Shown here: positions 7,659 through 16,482 of the stretch, in pieces
How the letters are laid out: every line of letters starts with the position of its first letter
Position numbering within the stretch: position 1 is the stretch's first letter
Assembly: GCA_964543935.1 (NCBI GenBank)
Contig: CAZJAK010000002.1
Span: 1-64,000 of the forward strand
Direction of reading: 5' to 3'
DNA length: 64,000 nt
From: JAAYDK01 sp964543935
GTDB taxonomy: Bacteria > Spirochaetota > Spirochaetia > Sphaerochaetales > Sphaerochaetaceae
Translations under genes and position numbers: made by a program
The notes under the pieces: model-generated
What the model was told of the DNA's origin: nothing
Seen by the model: the letters and a program-made list of their open reading frames with translations, nothing else
Database searches by the model: none

Positions 7659-9215
7659 TTGTCGTACGTTCCCGGATTGTGGATCTTCATCGCCTCGGCG
7701 GTGATCCTCTCTTTCATGATAGTCTTCCATCTCGATCGCCTGCATATAGCCGTGATCCGTGGTTTTGTGGGGTTGCTGGCCTGCGCACTCGTGTGGAATT
7801 TATTCTTCATCTTTGAGATTGCCGCCACCGAATTCGAGATGAAGTTGTTCTATGCCAAAATCCAGTACTTCGGCATAGCTTGGTTGCCGACAGCTTGGTC
7901 ACGCGTAGCGACCCACGTGACCGGTCTGCCTCCAAAACGCTGGGTCCGGGCTGTGATTGTGGCCATACCGGTGCTGACCATGGCGATCATATGGATGGTT
8001 CCGGCTCCCAATTGGTTCTGGGGTGATCCGCGATTGGTGACCGAAGGCGTCCCATTCCCCATCATCGACTACGATTACCGTTTCTGGTTCTCGTACATCC
8101 TGATGCCGTATGAGTATGTGGTGGTTACTTATTCATTTGTCCACATCGTCCGCCGCATCGGTCGATCCCACCGGGTCTATCGGCGCCAGATCGCGCTGAT
8201 CATCGCAGGGGCGGTGTTCCCTTATGCTGTGAACGGCTTGTATGTGCTCGGCATCTCCCCGATTGCAGGGTTCAATTTTTCAGCGGCAGCCATCAGCATA
8301 ACCGGGATCCTGTTCAGCTGGGCCCTGTTCCGCTACAGGTTCCTCGATCTTGTTCCCGTCGCCCGCGACATTGTGGTGGAAATCATGCGGGACCCGGTCC
8401 TCGTATTTGACTCGCATGACCGTTTGATCGATTTCAACCAAGCCGCCACCCCGTTGTTGCCAGATGCCCGAAAGGCCATGGGCATGGCAGTGGATGACTT
8501 GGGAATAGATCAGATCGAGCAAGCAGTGCGGACCATCCCCTTCGTTCCTTCAGCGCCTGTGGTGATCGCCACTCAAGTGTATGATCTGGATGTCCAACGC
8601 CTCGACACCGCCTCCAAAGGTTTCGACGCTGTCATCGTCATGCTCCATGACGTTACCGAACGGGAACAAATGGCAGGCAAGTTGCGCGAACAGGCTTTGC
8701 GCGATCCATTGACCGGTTTGTACAACCGTCGGGCGTTGCATGAACGGTTAGCAGATTATGGGGCGCAGGTGTCAGCGAATGGAACTGGATCCTTGGCTGT
8801 CATGTTGTTCGACATCGACCGTTTCAAGGCAGTGAACGATACTCACGGCCATGCCATCGGAGACCGGGTGTTGACCGCAACCGCCAGGGCCGCCTTGAAA
8901 ACCGCCCGTCCCCAGGATATTGTCGGACGCTTCGGAGGCGATGAGTTCGTCATCATCATGCCCGAGATCAACGAAGCTTATGTGCACACCATAGCCCGAA
9001 ACCTGCAGCATGAGATGGAGTCGATCGACTTCAAAGGAGCACAAGGAGTAGTGTTCCATGTATCGGTGAGCATCGGTGCCGCAGTAGGGAACATCGATTC
9101 TTCCCACGTTGTTCAAGAGCGGTTCGAGCACTTGCTTACAGTGGCCGATTCAGCTTTGTATCGAGCCAAACTGAAGGTCGACGATCGCTTTGAACTCAGC
9201 AAGGCACTCACCTGA
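7659..9215 (+). CDS. Membrane-bound diguanylate cyclase with 7TM sensor and PAS-like domain
   Basis: A 518-residue inner-membrane signalling enzyme predicted to make cyclic di-GMP from two GTP. The N-terminal 220 or so residues form about seven hydrophobic segments of the histidine-kinase N-terminal 7TM type. A PAS-like region follows (VFDSHDRLIDFNQAA). The GGDEF domain carries the intact motif FGGDEF at about residue 425. RPQD lies five residues before the motif, matching the RxxD inhibitory I-site. The TTG at 7659 is chosen because GGAGG sits 5 bases upstream; ATG codons at 7641 and 7647 are in-frame alternatives. Its stop lies 3 bases from the convergent purD/N stop. Confidence 0.88.
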   Translation: MSYVPGLWIFIASAVILSFMIVFHLDRLHIAVIRGFVGLLACALVWNLFFIFEIAATEFEMKLFYAKIQYFGIAWLPTAWSRVATHVTGLPPKRWVRAVIVAIPVLTMAIIWMVPAPNWFWGDPRLVTEGVPFPIIDYDYRFWFSYILMPYEYVVVTYSFVHIVRRIGRSHRVYRRQIALIIAGAVFPYAVNGLYVLGISPIAGFNFSAAAISITGILFSWALFRYRFLDLVPVARDIVVEIMRDPVLVFDSHDRLIDFNQAATPLLPDARKAMGMAVDDLGIDQIEQAVRTIPFVPSAPVVIATQVYDLDVQRLDTASKGFDAVIVMLHDVTEREQMAGKLREQALRDPLTGLYNRRALHERLADYGAQVSANGTGSLAVMLFDIDRFKAVNDTHGHAIGDRVLTATARAALKTARPQDIVGRFGGDEFVIIMPEINEAYVHTIARNLQHEMESIDFKGAQGVVFHVSVSIGAAVGNIDSSHVVQERFEHLLTVADSALYRAKLKVDDRFELSKALT

Positions 9216-9218
9216 AAG

Positions 9219-11171
9219 TCAGTTTTCCCAAGTCATGTCGCGACCACCGCTTTTCGAGAATAATGCGATGGTCTCGGCCAATGCAACGGCCTCGAGCCGT
9301 TGGACCTTCTCCTTCAAGGTATCCGGAGTATCTTCAGCGCTGATCGTACAGTGTTTTTGGAGGATGATCGTCCCGGCATCGACATCCGGTGATACGAGAT
9401 GCACGGTACAACCGGTGATACAATTCCCCGTGCGTTGCATGCGTTCGATCGCCTGGAGGTGGACATCTTTATCCATGGCCCCTGCGAATTCGGGCAACAA
9501 CGAAGGATGGACATTGTACAGACGTCCCCACCACTTGGTGCAAAACGACGGGCTCAGGATGCGCATGTAACCGATAAGCAAGATGAGGTCGACACCCGCA
9601 TTGGTGAACGTTTGCAGTGCCAACCGTTCGAGAGCGGCCTTCGGCATGCCGATTCCACCTGCAGAGACCGGAATCCCATGCTCCGTAGCCAAAGTCAAAA
9701 TCGGGGCGTCCGGACGGTCGCTGAACACCGCCGCAATCGTGGCACGCAGACTGCCGTTTGCAATCATCTCCAACAGGGACCGCAAGTCGGTCCCGCGGGT
9801 CGAGCCCATCACTCCGATCCTGACCGGCCGGCGCAGGTGTTCCATCCGGGTGATCTTCTTGGCTATTGCTTCCGAACTGGCGATATCGGTCCGCCACCGC
9901 AACGGGCCTTGCATGTGGTCAAGGCAGCCCACCACCTTTCGACGGGCTTGTTCGAGCGTCGCACCGCATCCCACGAACCCGATAGTGCGCGAGCCCGCTG
10001 TCCGTAAAGTGCCGTCAGGATCCTGATCGACCGAACCCATATGGTAACGGACCTCTGGACCTACAGGCGGCAACGTGAATGCTTCATGGGGGGAGGTCTG
10101 CCCCGGATACCCCATCGGAACTGCATACACGCATACCGATGATGTGTCGGCGATTGACGCTCGATAACTCGACAGATTCCCGTTTGCTGCGGCTGTGAAC
10201 AACTCCAAGGCGTCCGATTGCAGCGTTGCCAACAGGTTCATCACCTCGGGGTCTCCGAAACGGGCATTGTACTCGATGAGTTTAATACCGTCAGAAACAG
10301 CCATGAAACCACCATACAGCACCCCTCGGTAGGGACGGTTGCACAGCCGGCTTAACTCAGCCACGACCCGTTCGTTGAGGCGACGGGCCGTGGCGATGTC
10401 TGCATCTGCAAGGAATGGCAGACTGCCTCCGGAGCAGCTGTAACTGCCCATCCCCCCGGTGTTGGGTCCGCAATCCCCGTCGAAGGCCCGTTTGTGGTCT
10501 TGTACAGCGTCAAGATGGATGAATGAGGTGCCATCCGTGACCGTCATCAACGAGAACTCCTCTCCATAAAGTTTCTCCTCGATGATGATCGGCTTGGGAC
10601 TGGCCGAGAACAACTGGCCGCACCAAGCGAGGGCCTCTTCCTTGCTATGCAGGTGGTCTGTGGCGACCTTGACCCCTTTGCCCCCGGCTAAACCGTCTGC
10701 TTTGATGACAAAACGGGGACCTAATCGGTCAAGTAGTGCTTCAGCCTCATGCATGTCCGTGACTTTCCAATATGCTGGACATACAGTGGGGTCCACGTGC
10801 TGTACGAAATCCCTGGCGAATGATTTGCTGGTCTCGATCTTGGCAAGGTCGGCATCGGGTCCGAAAACCGCCATGTCGTTCTCGCGCAAGATGTCGGCGA
10901 TACCGGCTTCCAACGGAGCCTCAGGCCCGATGATCACCACGTCAGCCCGGGCATAACGACAAAATTCCAAGACGTGTTGTCGGCACACGATGTCCCCTAT
11001 CCCGTAAGTGCCATGGGTTTGCCGGCACAATGCCATGATTGCAGGATTCTCAGTGGTCGCACAGCACGAGAGTGTTCCCCCCTGATGGCAAAACGATGGA
11101 GAGCTGGCCACAGCCATGGCTATAGCGTGCTCGCGGGCTTGCGATCCGATGAGGACGACGTTGGATGTCAT
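9219..11171 (-). CDS. purD: PurD-PurN fusion: GAR synthetase and GAR formyltransferase
   Basis: A 650-residue bifunctional purine enzyme. Residues 1 to about 440 are PurD (ATP-grasp phosphoribosylamine-glycine ligase), with KADGLAGGKGV, NTGGMGSYS and EYNARFGDPE. From about residue 443 PurN begins (RIGVMGSTRGTDLRSL), with catalytic HPSLLPEFAG and the DAGTIIL Asp motif. The two activities are consecutive: PRA to GAR, then GAR to FGAR. Start ATG 11171 has GGGAGGT upstream and overlaps the purF stop as ATGA; it is the last gene of the pur operon. Animals fuse GARS-AIRS-GART; here the AIRS (PurM) domain is absent and encoded separately at 15385-16467. Confidence 0.92.
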   Translation of the reverse strand: MTSNVVLIGSQAREHAIAMAVASSPSFCHQGGTLSCCATTENPAIMALCRQTHGTYGIGDIVCRQHVLEFCRYARADVVIIGPEAPLEAGIADILRENDMAVFGPDADLAKIETSKSFARDFVQHVDPTVCPAYWKVTDMHEAEALLDRLGPRFVIKADGLAGGKGVKVATDHLHSKEEALAWCGQLFSASPKPIIIEEKLYGEEFSLMTVTDGTSFIHLDAVQDHKRAFDGDCGPNTGGMGSYSCSGGSLPFLADADIATARRLNERVVAELSRLCNRPYRGVLYGGFMAVSDGIKLIEYNARFGDPEVMNLLATLQSDALELFTAAANGNLSSYRASIADTSSVCVYAVPMGYPGQTSPHEAFTLPPVGPEVRYHMGSVDQDPDGTLRTAGSRTIGFVGCGATLEQARRKVVGCLDHMQGPLRWRTDIASSEAIAKKITRMEHLRRPVRIGVMGSTRGTDLRSLLEMIANGSLRATIAAVFSDRPDAPILTLATEHGIPVSAGGIGMPKAALERLALQTFTNAGVDLILLIGYMRILSPSFCTKWWGRLYNVHPSLLPEFAGAMDKDVHLQAIERMQRTGNCITGCTVHLVSPDVDAGTIILQKHCTISAEDTPDTLKEKVQRLEAVALAETIALFSKSGGRDMTWEN

Positions 11172-12616
11172 GAAAGGACCTCCCGATGGCTTGCCACATA
11201 CGGCCCGCCCAGGCAGGCGTGGCAAGGGGTGTCGAGCTTGATGGCAGCCTCATCGGTCACCGAAGCGAGCACATCGTCGATACGTTGGTAAAAGAGGATT
11301 TCGACATCGAGGTGACGCCTGATTTCCTCCACATCGTGGTGGTAGGCGATCAGCTCGGCATGGGTCGGGATGTCCACACCATAACAGCACGGTTGCGTTA
11401 CCGGCGGGCAGGCACTGGCGAACCAAATGGCCTTGGCACCGTAAGAACGGACCATCGCGACGATTTCTTGGCTGGTGGTGCCCCGTACGATGCTGTCGTC
11501 CACGATCAACACTACCTTACCGCTTATTTCCAACCGTTGCGGTGATAGCTTGTAGCGCACCGATTGACGCCGCTGCACTTGGTCAGACATGATGAAGGTC
11601 CTCCCGATGAAGGGATTCTTATAAAGGCCCTCGGAGTAATCGCATCCCAATTCCTTGGCCATGGCCAAGGCCATCGTATTGGAGGTCGACGGTGCCGGGA
11701 TGACCACATCGGGCCGCAAAGTGCCGTAGGTCTCCTTCCACCGTTTGCCCAAGAATGTACCCATCCTCAAACGTGAACGATAGACACTGACGGTGTTGAT
11801 CATGGCGTCGGGACGGGCGAAGTAGACGTATTCGAAGACGCACGGGTGGTGGCTCGATTTGACATTCGACCGGCGGCGGACCGTACCGTCGTGGGCGATA
11901 AGCACGACCTCTCCCGGCTCGATGTCGCGCACCATCTTGAAGTCGAGCATATGGAACATGGTGTCCTCGCTGGCGACGATGTATTCAGCGCTTCCATCAG
12001 GCGCGTGACGCGTTCCCATGACCAGCGGCCGGATGCCATAAGGATCGCGGAATGCCAATAACCCACGATCCTTGATCAGTCCCACCACCGAATAGGAACC
12101 CTCTACGCAACGGGCCAATTCAGAAGTCGATTCGACCACCGCATCGAAGAAACGATCGTCGTCCAAACCGGGTTCTTGGCGGTCTCCGAGCTTTTCCTGC
12201 AAGGCAGAGGCGAATAACTGCATGAGGATTTCCGAATCGCTGTTGGTGTTCACATAGCGCTTGCGGCGTTGCGTCACCTCTTCACGCAGTTCGGCGGCAT
12301 TGACGATGTTGCCGTTGTGGGCGATGGCGATGCCGTTCGGCACGCTCGTCCAGAAGGGTTGGACCTCGTCGGCCGAACTCTTGGATCCGCTGGTGGGGTA
12401 GCGGGTGTGTCCGATGCCCATGGTCCCTTCAAGGCGGGCCATGTGGCGGTCTTGGAAGATATCGCGCACCAGGCCCAATCCCATCTTGAAGTGCATCCGC
12501 TCGTTGCAGGTCACGATGCCGGCAGCATCTTGGCCGCGGTGCTGCAATTGGATGAGGCTGTCGTACAACTCGGTCGCCACAGGCGAACGGCAGATCATGC
12601 CGACTATTCCGCACAT
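11168..12616 (-). CDS. purF: Amidophosphoribosyltransferase
   Basis: A 482-residue enzyme catalysing the first committed purine step, PRPP plus glutamine to phosphoribosylamine. MCGIVGM places the catalytic Cys2 directly after the initiator Met, with no long propeptide. The glutaminase domain (GHTRYPTSGSK) is followed by the PRTase domain with the PRPP motif VLIVDDSIVRGTT. Cysteines in CVFEYVYFAR, the SACPPVTQPCCYG region and CHACLGG match the four [4Fe-4S] ligands of the Bacillus-type enzyme, so an oxygen-sensitive cluster is likely. It is 1 base from purE and overlaps purD/N by 4 bases. Confidence 0.94.
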   Translation of the reverse strand: MCGIVGMICRSPVATELYDSLIQLQHRGQDAAGIVTCNERMHFKMGLGLVRDIFQDRHMARLEGTMGIGHTRYPTSGSKSSADEVQPFWTSVPNGIAIAHNGNIVNAAELREEVTQRRKRYVNTNSDSEILMQLFASALQEKLGDRQEPGLDDDRFFDAVVESTSELARCVEGSYSVVGLIKDRGLLAFRDPYGIRPLVMGTRHAPDGSAEYIVASEDTMFHMLDFKMVRDIEPGEVVLIAHDGTVRRRSNVKSSHHPCVFEYVYFARPDAMINTVSVYRSRLRMGTFLGKRWKETYGTLRPDVVIPAPSTSNTMALAMAKELGCDYSEGLYKNPFIGRTFIMSDQVQRRQSVRYKLSPQRLEISGKVVLIVDDSIVRGTTSQEIVAMVRSYGAKAIWFASACPPVTQPCCYGVDIPTHAELIAYHHDVEEIRRHLDVEILFYQRIDDVLASVTDEAAIKLDTPCHACLGGPYVASHREVLS

Positions 12617-12617
12617 G

Positions 12618-13019
12618 TCAACGGTCTCCGGCCAAGGCGAGCATCCTCAGCGCAGCTTGGGCAGCGTTGAGCGGATCGAGCACGGTCATGACCGGCACGT
12701 TGGACGGCATCTGCAGCGATGAGTGGATGTTGACCAGCATGTCGGTCTTGTCGGCAAACGGAGGGCAGGCGATCACAGGAAAGGCCGTGTTGGCCGCCAC
12801 CATGCCGGAGAGGGCGTTCGAACGACCCGCCACGGTGATGAATACGACGGCATCGGGGGCGGCATACGACTCGATGATCCGCAAGACTTCGCGCGGTTGC
12901 TTGTGGGCAGAAGCGACATGGGTCTCAACCGCAATGCCGGCCGAGGCGACCGCTTGTACGATCAGGTCGCTGAAGGCCTTGTCCGATGGCGAACCCATCA
13001 GGACGACTGCTTTTTTCAT
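12618..13019 (-). CDS. purE: Class II PurE, AIR carboxylase using CO2
   Basis: A 133-residue protein with GSPSD and SAHKQP at the active site, followed by AGRSNALSGMVAANT. That last motif is the class II (Treponema denticola and animal) version rather than AGGAAHLPG of class I. Class II enzymes carboxylate AIR directly with CO2 and need no PurK, consistent with the absence of purK from the operon. Start ATG 13019 overlaps the purC stop by 4 bases, and 1 base separates it from purF. Confidence 0.92.
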   Translation of the reverse strand: MKKAVVLMGSPSDKAFSDLIVQAVASAGIAVETHVASAHKQPREVLRIIESYAAPDAVVFITVAGRSNALSGMVAANTAFPVIACPPFADKTDMLVNIHSSLQMPSNVPVMTVLDPLNAAQAALRMLALAGDR

Positions 13020-14026
13020 GCTCGGGCCTCCTTGCGTAGCCAGCTATTCACAGCTGTTTGGATTTCACCTTCGATATCCCGCTCGCGGATGGCCGCATCG
13101 GGGAAGACGAACGGTTTGGCGGTAATCCGCTCGTATGCTTCGATATAACGCAAAGCCAGCTCGACAATCATGGCGGGTGGGGCTGCAGGCAGCACCTTGT
13201 CCTTATAGGGGTCGCAGACCTGCTTGAACCACAACCGGATGAACTCCTTGTCGATGCTTTGCGGCTCTTCGCCGGCAGCAAAACGCTGGCGGTAGCTGTC
13301 TGCGAGCCAAAAGCGGCTTGAGTCGGGAGTGTGCACCTCGTCGATGAGCATGATCGATCCATCATGGGCGACGCCAAACTCATATTTCGTATCGACCAAG
13401 ATCAAACCCCTCTTTCGGGCTTGGGCTGTGCCGTAGGCGAACAACTGCAAGGCCGCTTCGCTAGCGGTCTTCCATTGGCTGGCGCTCATCAAACCATCAC
13501 CGACGATCGTCTGTTCATCGATCGGCCGGTCGTGGGCCTCTTCTTTGGTGGTGGGTGTCAAAATCGGAACGTCAAGCTTTTGGTTCTTGCGCATGCCGTC
13601 TTTAAGACGATTGCCGCAATAGAGGCGCTCGCCACGTTGGTAGTGGGTCCATAAAGAAGTGTCGGTCGAACCGGTCACGTACGCGCGTACGACGAATTCA
13701 ACCGGGAAAGGGCGGCAGTCCTGCACGATGCAAGCATTGGGATGGATCGTGGCGACCATATGGTTGGGGATGATCGGGCTCGTGGCATCAAACCACCACG
13801 CGCTGGTTTGGTTGAGCACTTGGCCCTTGAACGGTACCGCTGCCAAGACCCGGTCGAAAGCGCTGAGCCGATCGGTAGTAACGAACAACAGATGGCGTTC
13901 GTCGAGCCGGTAGCGGTCGCGCACCTTGCCGGTCTTGTGCTCTCCATATGGCAACGAGGTCCCTGCAAGGGTCATCGCCATGTGGCGTTCCACCACTGCA
14001 CGGTATGATGCGATCCTGTCAGGCAT
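13016..14026 (-). CDS. purC: SAICAR synthetase
   Basis: A 336-residue enzyme ligating aspartate to CAIR with ATP. Signatures are GKVRDRYRL, EFVVRAYVTGS, LVDTKYEFG and IDEVHTPDSSRFW. It is of the longer Ade1-like type (about 300 residues) rather than the 240-residue Bacillus type. ATG 14026 is preceded by AAAGGAGG inside the 3' end of purQ, so the two genes overlap by 8 bases. Longer frames upstream lie within purQ and are not homologous. Confidence 0.92.
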   Translation of the reverse strand: MPDRIASYRAVVERHMAMTLAGTSLPYGEHKTGKVRDRYRLDERHLLFVTTDRLSAFDRVLAAVPFKGQVLNQTSAWWFDATSPIIPNHMVATIHPNACIVQDCRPFPVEFVVRAYVTGSTDTSLWTHYQRGERLYCGNRLKDGMRKNQKLDVPILTPTTKEEAHDRPIDEQTIVGDGLMSASQWKTASEAALQLFAYGTAQARKRGLILVDTKYEFGVAHDGSIMLIDEVHTPDSSRFWLADSYRQRFAAGEEPQSIDKEFIRLWFKQVCDPYKDKVLPAAPPAMIVELALRYIEAYERITAKPFVFPDAAIRERDIEGEIQTAVNSWLRKEARA

Positions 14027-15374
14027 GGGTGCTCCTCCTTTGGCTGAACGGATTGTCGAGGATATGGGTGGCGTACAATGCCTCCATGACGGCTGGATCT
14101 GGTTCGCGATCGCCATCAATGGCCCTGATTGTCCACACCACCGCATGCTCGATCGAATCGAAGGCGTCGATTGCAAAGATGTCCCGCAGAGTCTCCAACG
14201 TATGGCGACCGATGAAATCTTCGCCTTCGTTGGCCCGGACTTTCACGACGCATCCATCGAGTGGCTCGATCGGGTGTTCTTTGTTGGCGTTGTAGAGCAT
14301 CCCGCTCGCACAGGCTTGATCCACAGCTTCGTTGAAGCGCTTGGCATCGATGCCCGGGCGGGCTGTGATGGTCCACTCGGTATTGCGCGTCACCGACACG
14401 GCGATACCGCGCCGGCATAGTTCGCGCTCGACCGTGACGGCGGTATTGTCGGTGATGACCGTTGCGATGAGCAGCGATGTGGACAGCTGATTGCCGCTTG
14501 GCTGGCTAGTGGCGGTATCGGTGTCGCTGCGGGTGCTCCACGATTCCCACTCTTTTGGCAAGGGGAGCAAAGGCAGACGCCGCGGCTGGTGGTTGTGGTG
14601 TTCTTCGATATAGCGCCGCATGGCAGCAAAGATCGGGTCGCCCGCCACAGTCCGCTCGGGGTGGGGCATGATGGCCATGACATTACCGCTTGCGTTGCAC
14701 AATGCAGCGATGTTGTCGATCGATCCATTCGGATTGACGGGAAACGACGGATCGATGGCTCCGGTGCTGTCGCAATACCTGAACACCACCAGTCCAAGCC
14801 GCCAGTAGAGCTCAAGCGCCTCTTGTGGAATGACGAAACGACCTTCGGCATGGGCGGCAGGCATGTGCAAAACCTCGCCAGGTTGCAATTCCGACGTAAA
14901 GGCGTTGGGCAACCGCTGGCAGTCCGCGGCGACGTTGATCCAGGCGTTATAAAACCCGGTTCCGACGATCCGTGGGGGACATTCGGTTCCTTCTTGCCGG
15001 ACTGTTTGCCGGTTGGGAGCCAAGGCGGCCCCGATGCGGTAGTGTTCAAAACCGGGCACCAACCCAGCCTCCACCAAGATTTGGGCTCCATTGCAAATGC
15101 CCAAGACCGGTTTGCCCGTCTCGGCTTGGAGCCTAAGCTCATCCATCAATGGATCCAAGGCAGCGATGATGCCGGAACGGCTACGGTCCTCGTACGAGAA
15201 GCCACCCGGAATGATGAAACCATCGTATCCAGCCAATCCTAAGGCTGCTTGATTCCACCGGACCGATACCGGTTCCATGTGGGCCCGTCGGACCGCTTGG
15301 GCTGTCTCCCGCTCGCAGTTGGTGCCGGGGAACTCAATGATTGCGATCCGTATGTGTTGTTTGTCCATGCTCAT
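14019..15374 (-). CDS. purQ: FGAM synthase glutaminase subunit PurQ with C-terminal PurS-like extension
   Basis: Residues 1 to about 268 are PurQ, the class I glutaminase that feeds ammonia to PurL: EFPGTNCERE, the GGFSYEDRSRSG oxyanion strand, nucleophile Cys in GICNGAQ and His/Glu in MPHPERT. A low-complexity linker rich in Pro, Ser and Thr follows (about 270-305). A further 145 residues are not found in normal PurQ, which is 210-270 residues long. I read this part as two PurS-like units, each ending in a helix plus ANKEHPIE or LDNPFSQ, resembling the LLANPVIED end of PurS. No separate purS gene is visible, and the neighbouring PurL is the small type that needs PurS. The PurS assignment is inference. 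Confidence 0.9.
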   Translation of the reverse strand: MSMDKQHIRIAIIEFPGTNCERETAQAVRRAHMEPVSVRWNQAALGLAGYDGFIIPGGFSYEDRSRSGIIAALDPLMDELRLQAETGKPVLGICNGAQILVEAGLVPGFEHYRIGAALAPNRQTVRQEGTECPPRIVGTGFYNAWINVAADCQRLPNAFTSELQPGEVLHMPAAHAEGRFVIPQEALELYWRLGLVVFRYCDSTGAIDPSFPVNPNGSIDNIAALCNASGNVMAIMPHPERTVAGDPIFAAMRRYIEEHHNHQPRRLPLLPLPKEWESWSTRSDTDTATSQPSGNQLSTSLLIATVITDNTAVTVERELCRRGIAVSVTRNTEWTITARPGIDAKRFNEAVDQACASGMLYNANKEHPIEPLDGCVVKVRANEGEDFIGRHTLETLRDIFAIDAFDSIEHAVVWTIRAIDGDREPDPAVMEALYATHILDNPFSQRRSTHA

Positions 15375-15384
15375 GCCCTTTCCC

Positions 15385-16467
15385 CTAGACCCCTTCGATG
15401 AGAGTTTCCGGACCGCCTTCCTCGATGTAGCCGATGATGCCGACCGGAAGGTCGAACACCCCTTGCAACGCTTGCACGGCTGCTCTTGCCTCGTGCGCGG
15501 CCGTCACCAGGACCAATCCGACTCCCATGTTGAAGGTCCGGTACATGACCGTATCGGCGACATCGCCGAGCTGTTGTATCAGAGTGAAGATCGGCTTGGC
15601 GTTCCAGCAGCGAGGATCGACATGGGCACGCAAACCCTTGGGCAATACCCGTGGTACGTTCTCGAACAAGCCGCCGCCGGTGATGTGGGCCATGCTTTTT
15701 ATCGGCAACCCGTCGGCAAGGGCGTCGAGCACTCCCTTGACATAGATCGCATGGGGAGCCAACAGTGCGCTCCCAACCGTTTGGGAGGAGGGGTCTGATG
15801 GATCGATCGCATCGCCGGGAGCAAGACCCGCTCGTTCGAACAGCACCTTACGGGCCAGGGAGAAGCCATTGGTGTGCAATCCGCTCGAGCCGATTGCCAG
15901 AACAGCATCACCGGTTACCACGTCATCGCCGTTGACGATGCGCTCGCGTTCCACGAAACCGCTGACGAAGCCCACCAGGTCATGTTCTCCCGCGACGTAA
16001 GTCCCGGGCATCTCGGCGGTCTCTCCCCCGACGAGGGCGACGTGGTGGGTACGGCAGGCTTGGGCGAGGGAAGCCACGATGGTCGCCACCGTCTGCGCAT
16101 CGAGGCGTTCGTTGGCGATGTAATCCAAGAAGGTGAACGGAGTGGCCCCATGCACGACGATATCGTTGCAACAAGCGGCGAACAAATCCGCCCCGATGGT
16201 GGAATAATCGCCCGTCATCTTGCAAACGGTGATTTTTGTCCCGACGCCGTCGGTGCTTTGGACTAACACTGGATGGCGGTACCGTCCAAGGATGTCCGTT
16301 ACATCATAAAACGAAGCGAAGCTCCCGATTCCTTTCAATACATTGGCGTCGAATGTGGCAGCTGCCAATGGTTTGATCAAATCGACCGCAAGATTCCCTT
16401 GAGCGATGTCGACCCCAGCCTGTTTGTAATCGATGGCATCCGCTTTGCCTGTGCGTCCACTCCCCAT
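15385..16467 (-). CDS. purM: AIR synthetase (phosphoribosylformylglycinamidine cyclo-ligase)
   Basis: A 360-residue ATP-dependent enzyme closing FGAM to AIR. It shows DGVGTK, GADLFAACCNDIVVHGA, GGETAEMPG and SSGLHTNGFSLAR, all PurM signatures, at the usual 340-360 residue length. It lies 15 bases after purL and 10 bases before purQ in the same operon. It is a separate gene even though the flanking PurD and PurN activities are fused. Confidence 0.94.
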   Translation of the reverse strand: MGSGRTGKADAIDYKQAGVDIAQGNLAVDLIKPLAAATFDANVLKGIGSFASFYDVTDILGRYRHPVLVQSTDGVGTKITVCKMTGDYSTIGADLFAACCNDIVVHGATPFTFLDYIANERLDAQTVATIVASLAQACRTHHVALVGGETAEMPGTYVAGEHDLVGFVSGFVERERIVNGDDVVTGDAVLAIGSSGLHTNGFSLARKVLFERAGLAPGDAIDPSDPSSQTVGSALLAPHAIYVKGVLDALADGLPIKSMAHITGGGLFENVPRVLPKGLRAHVDPRCWNAKPIFTLIQQLGDVADTVMYRTFNMGVGLVLVTAAHEARAAVQALQGVFDLPVGIIGYIEEGGPETLIEGV

Positions 16468-16482
16468 GATCGACTCCTTGCC

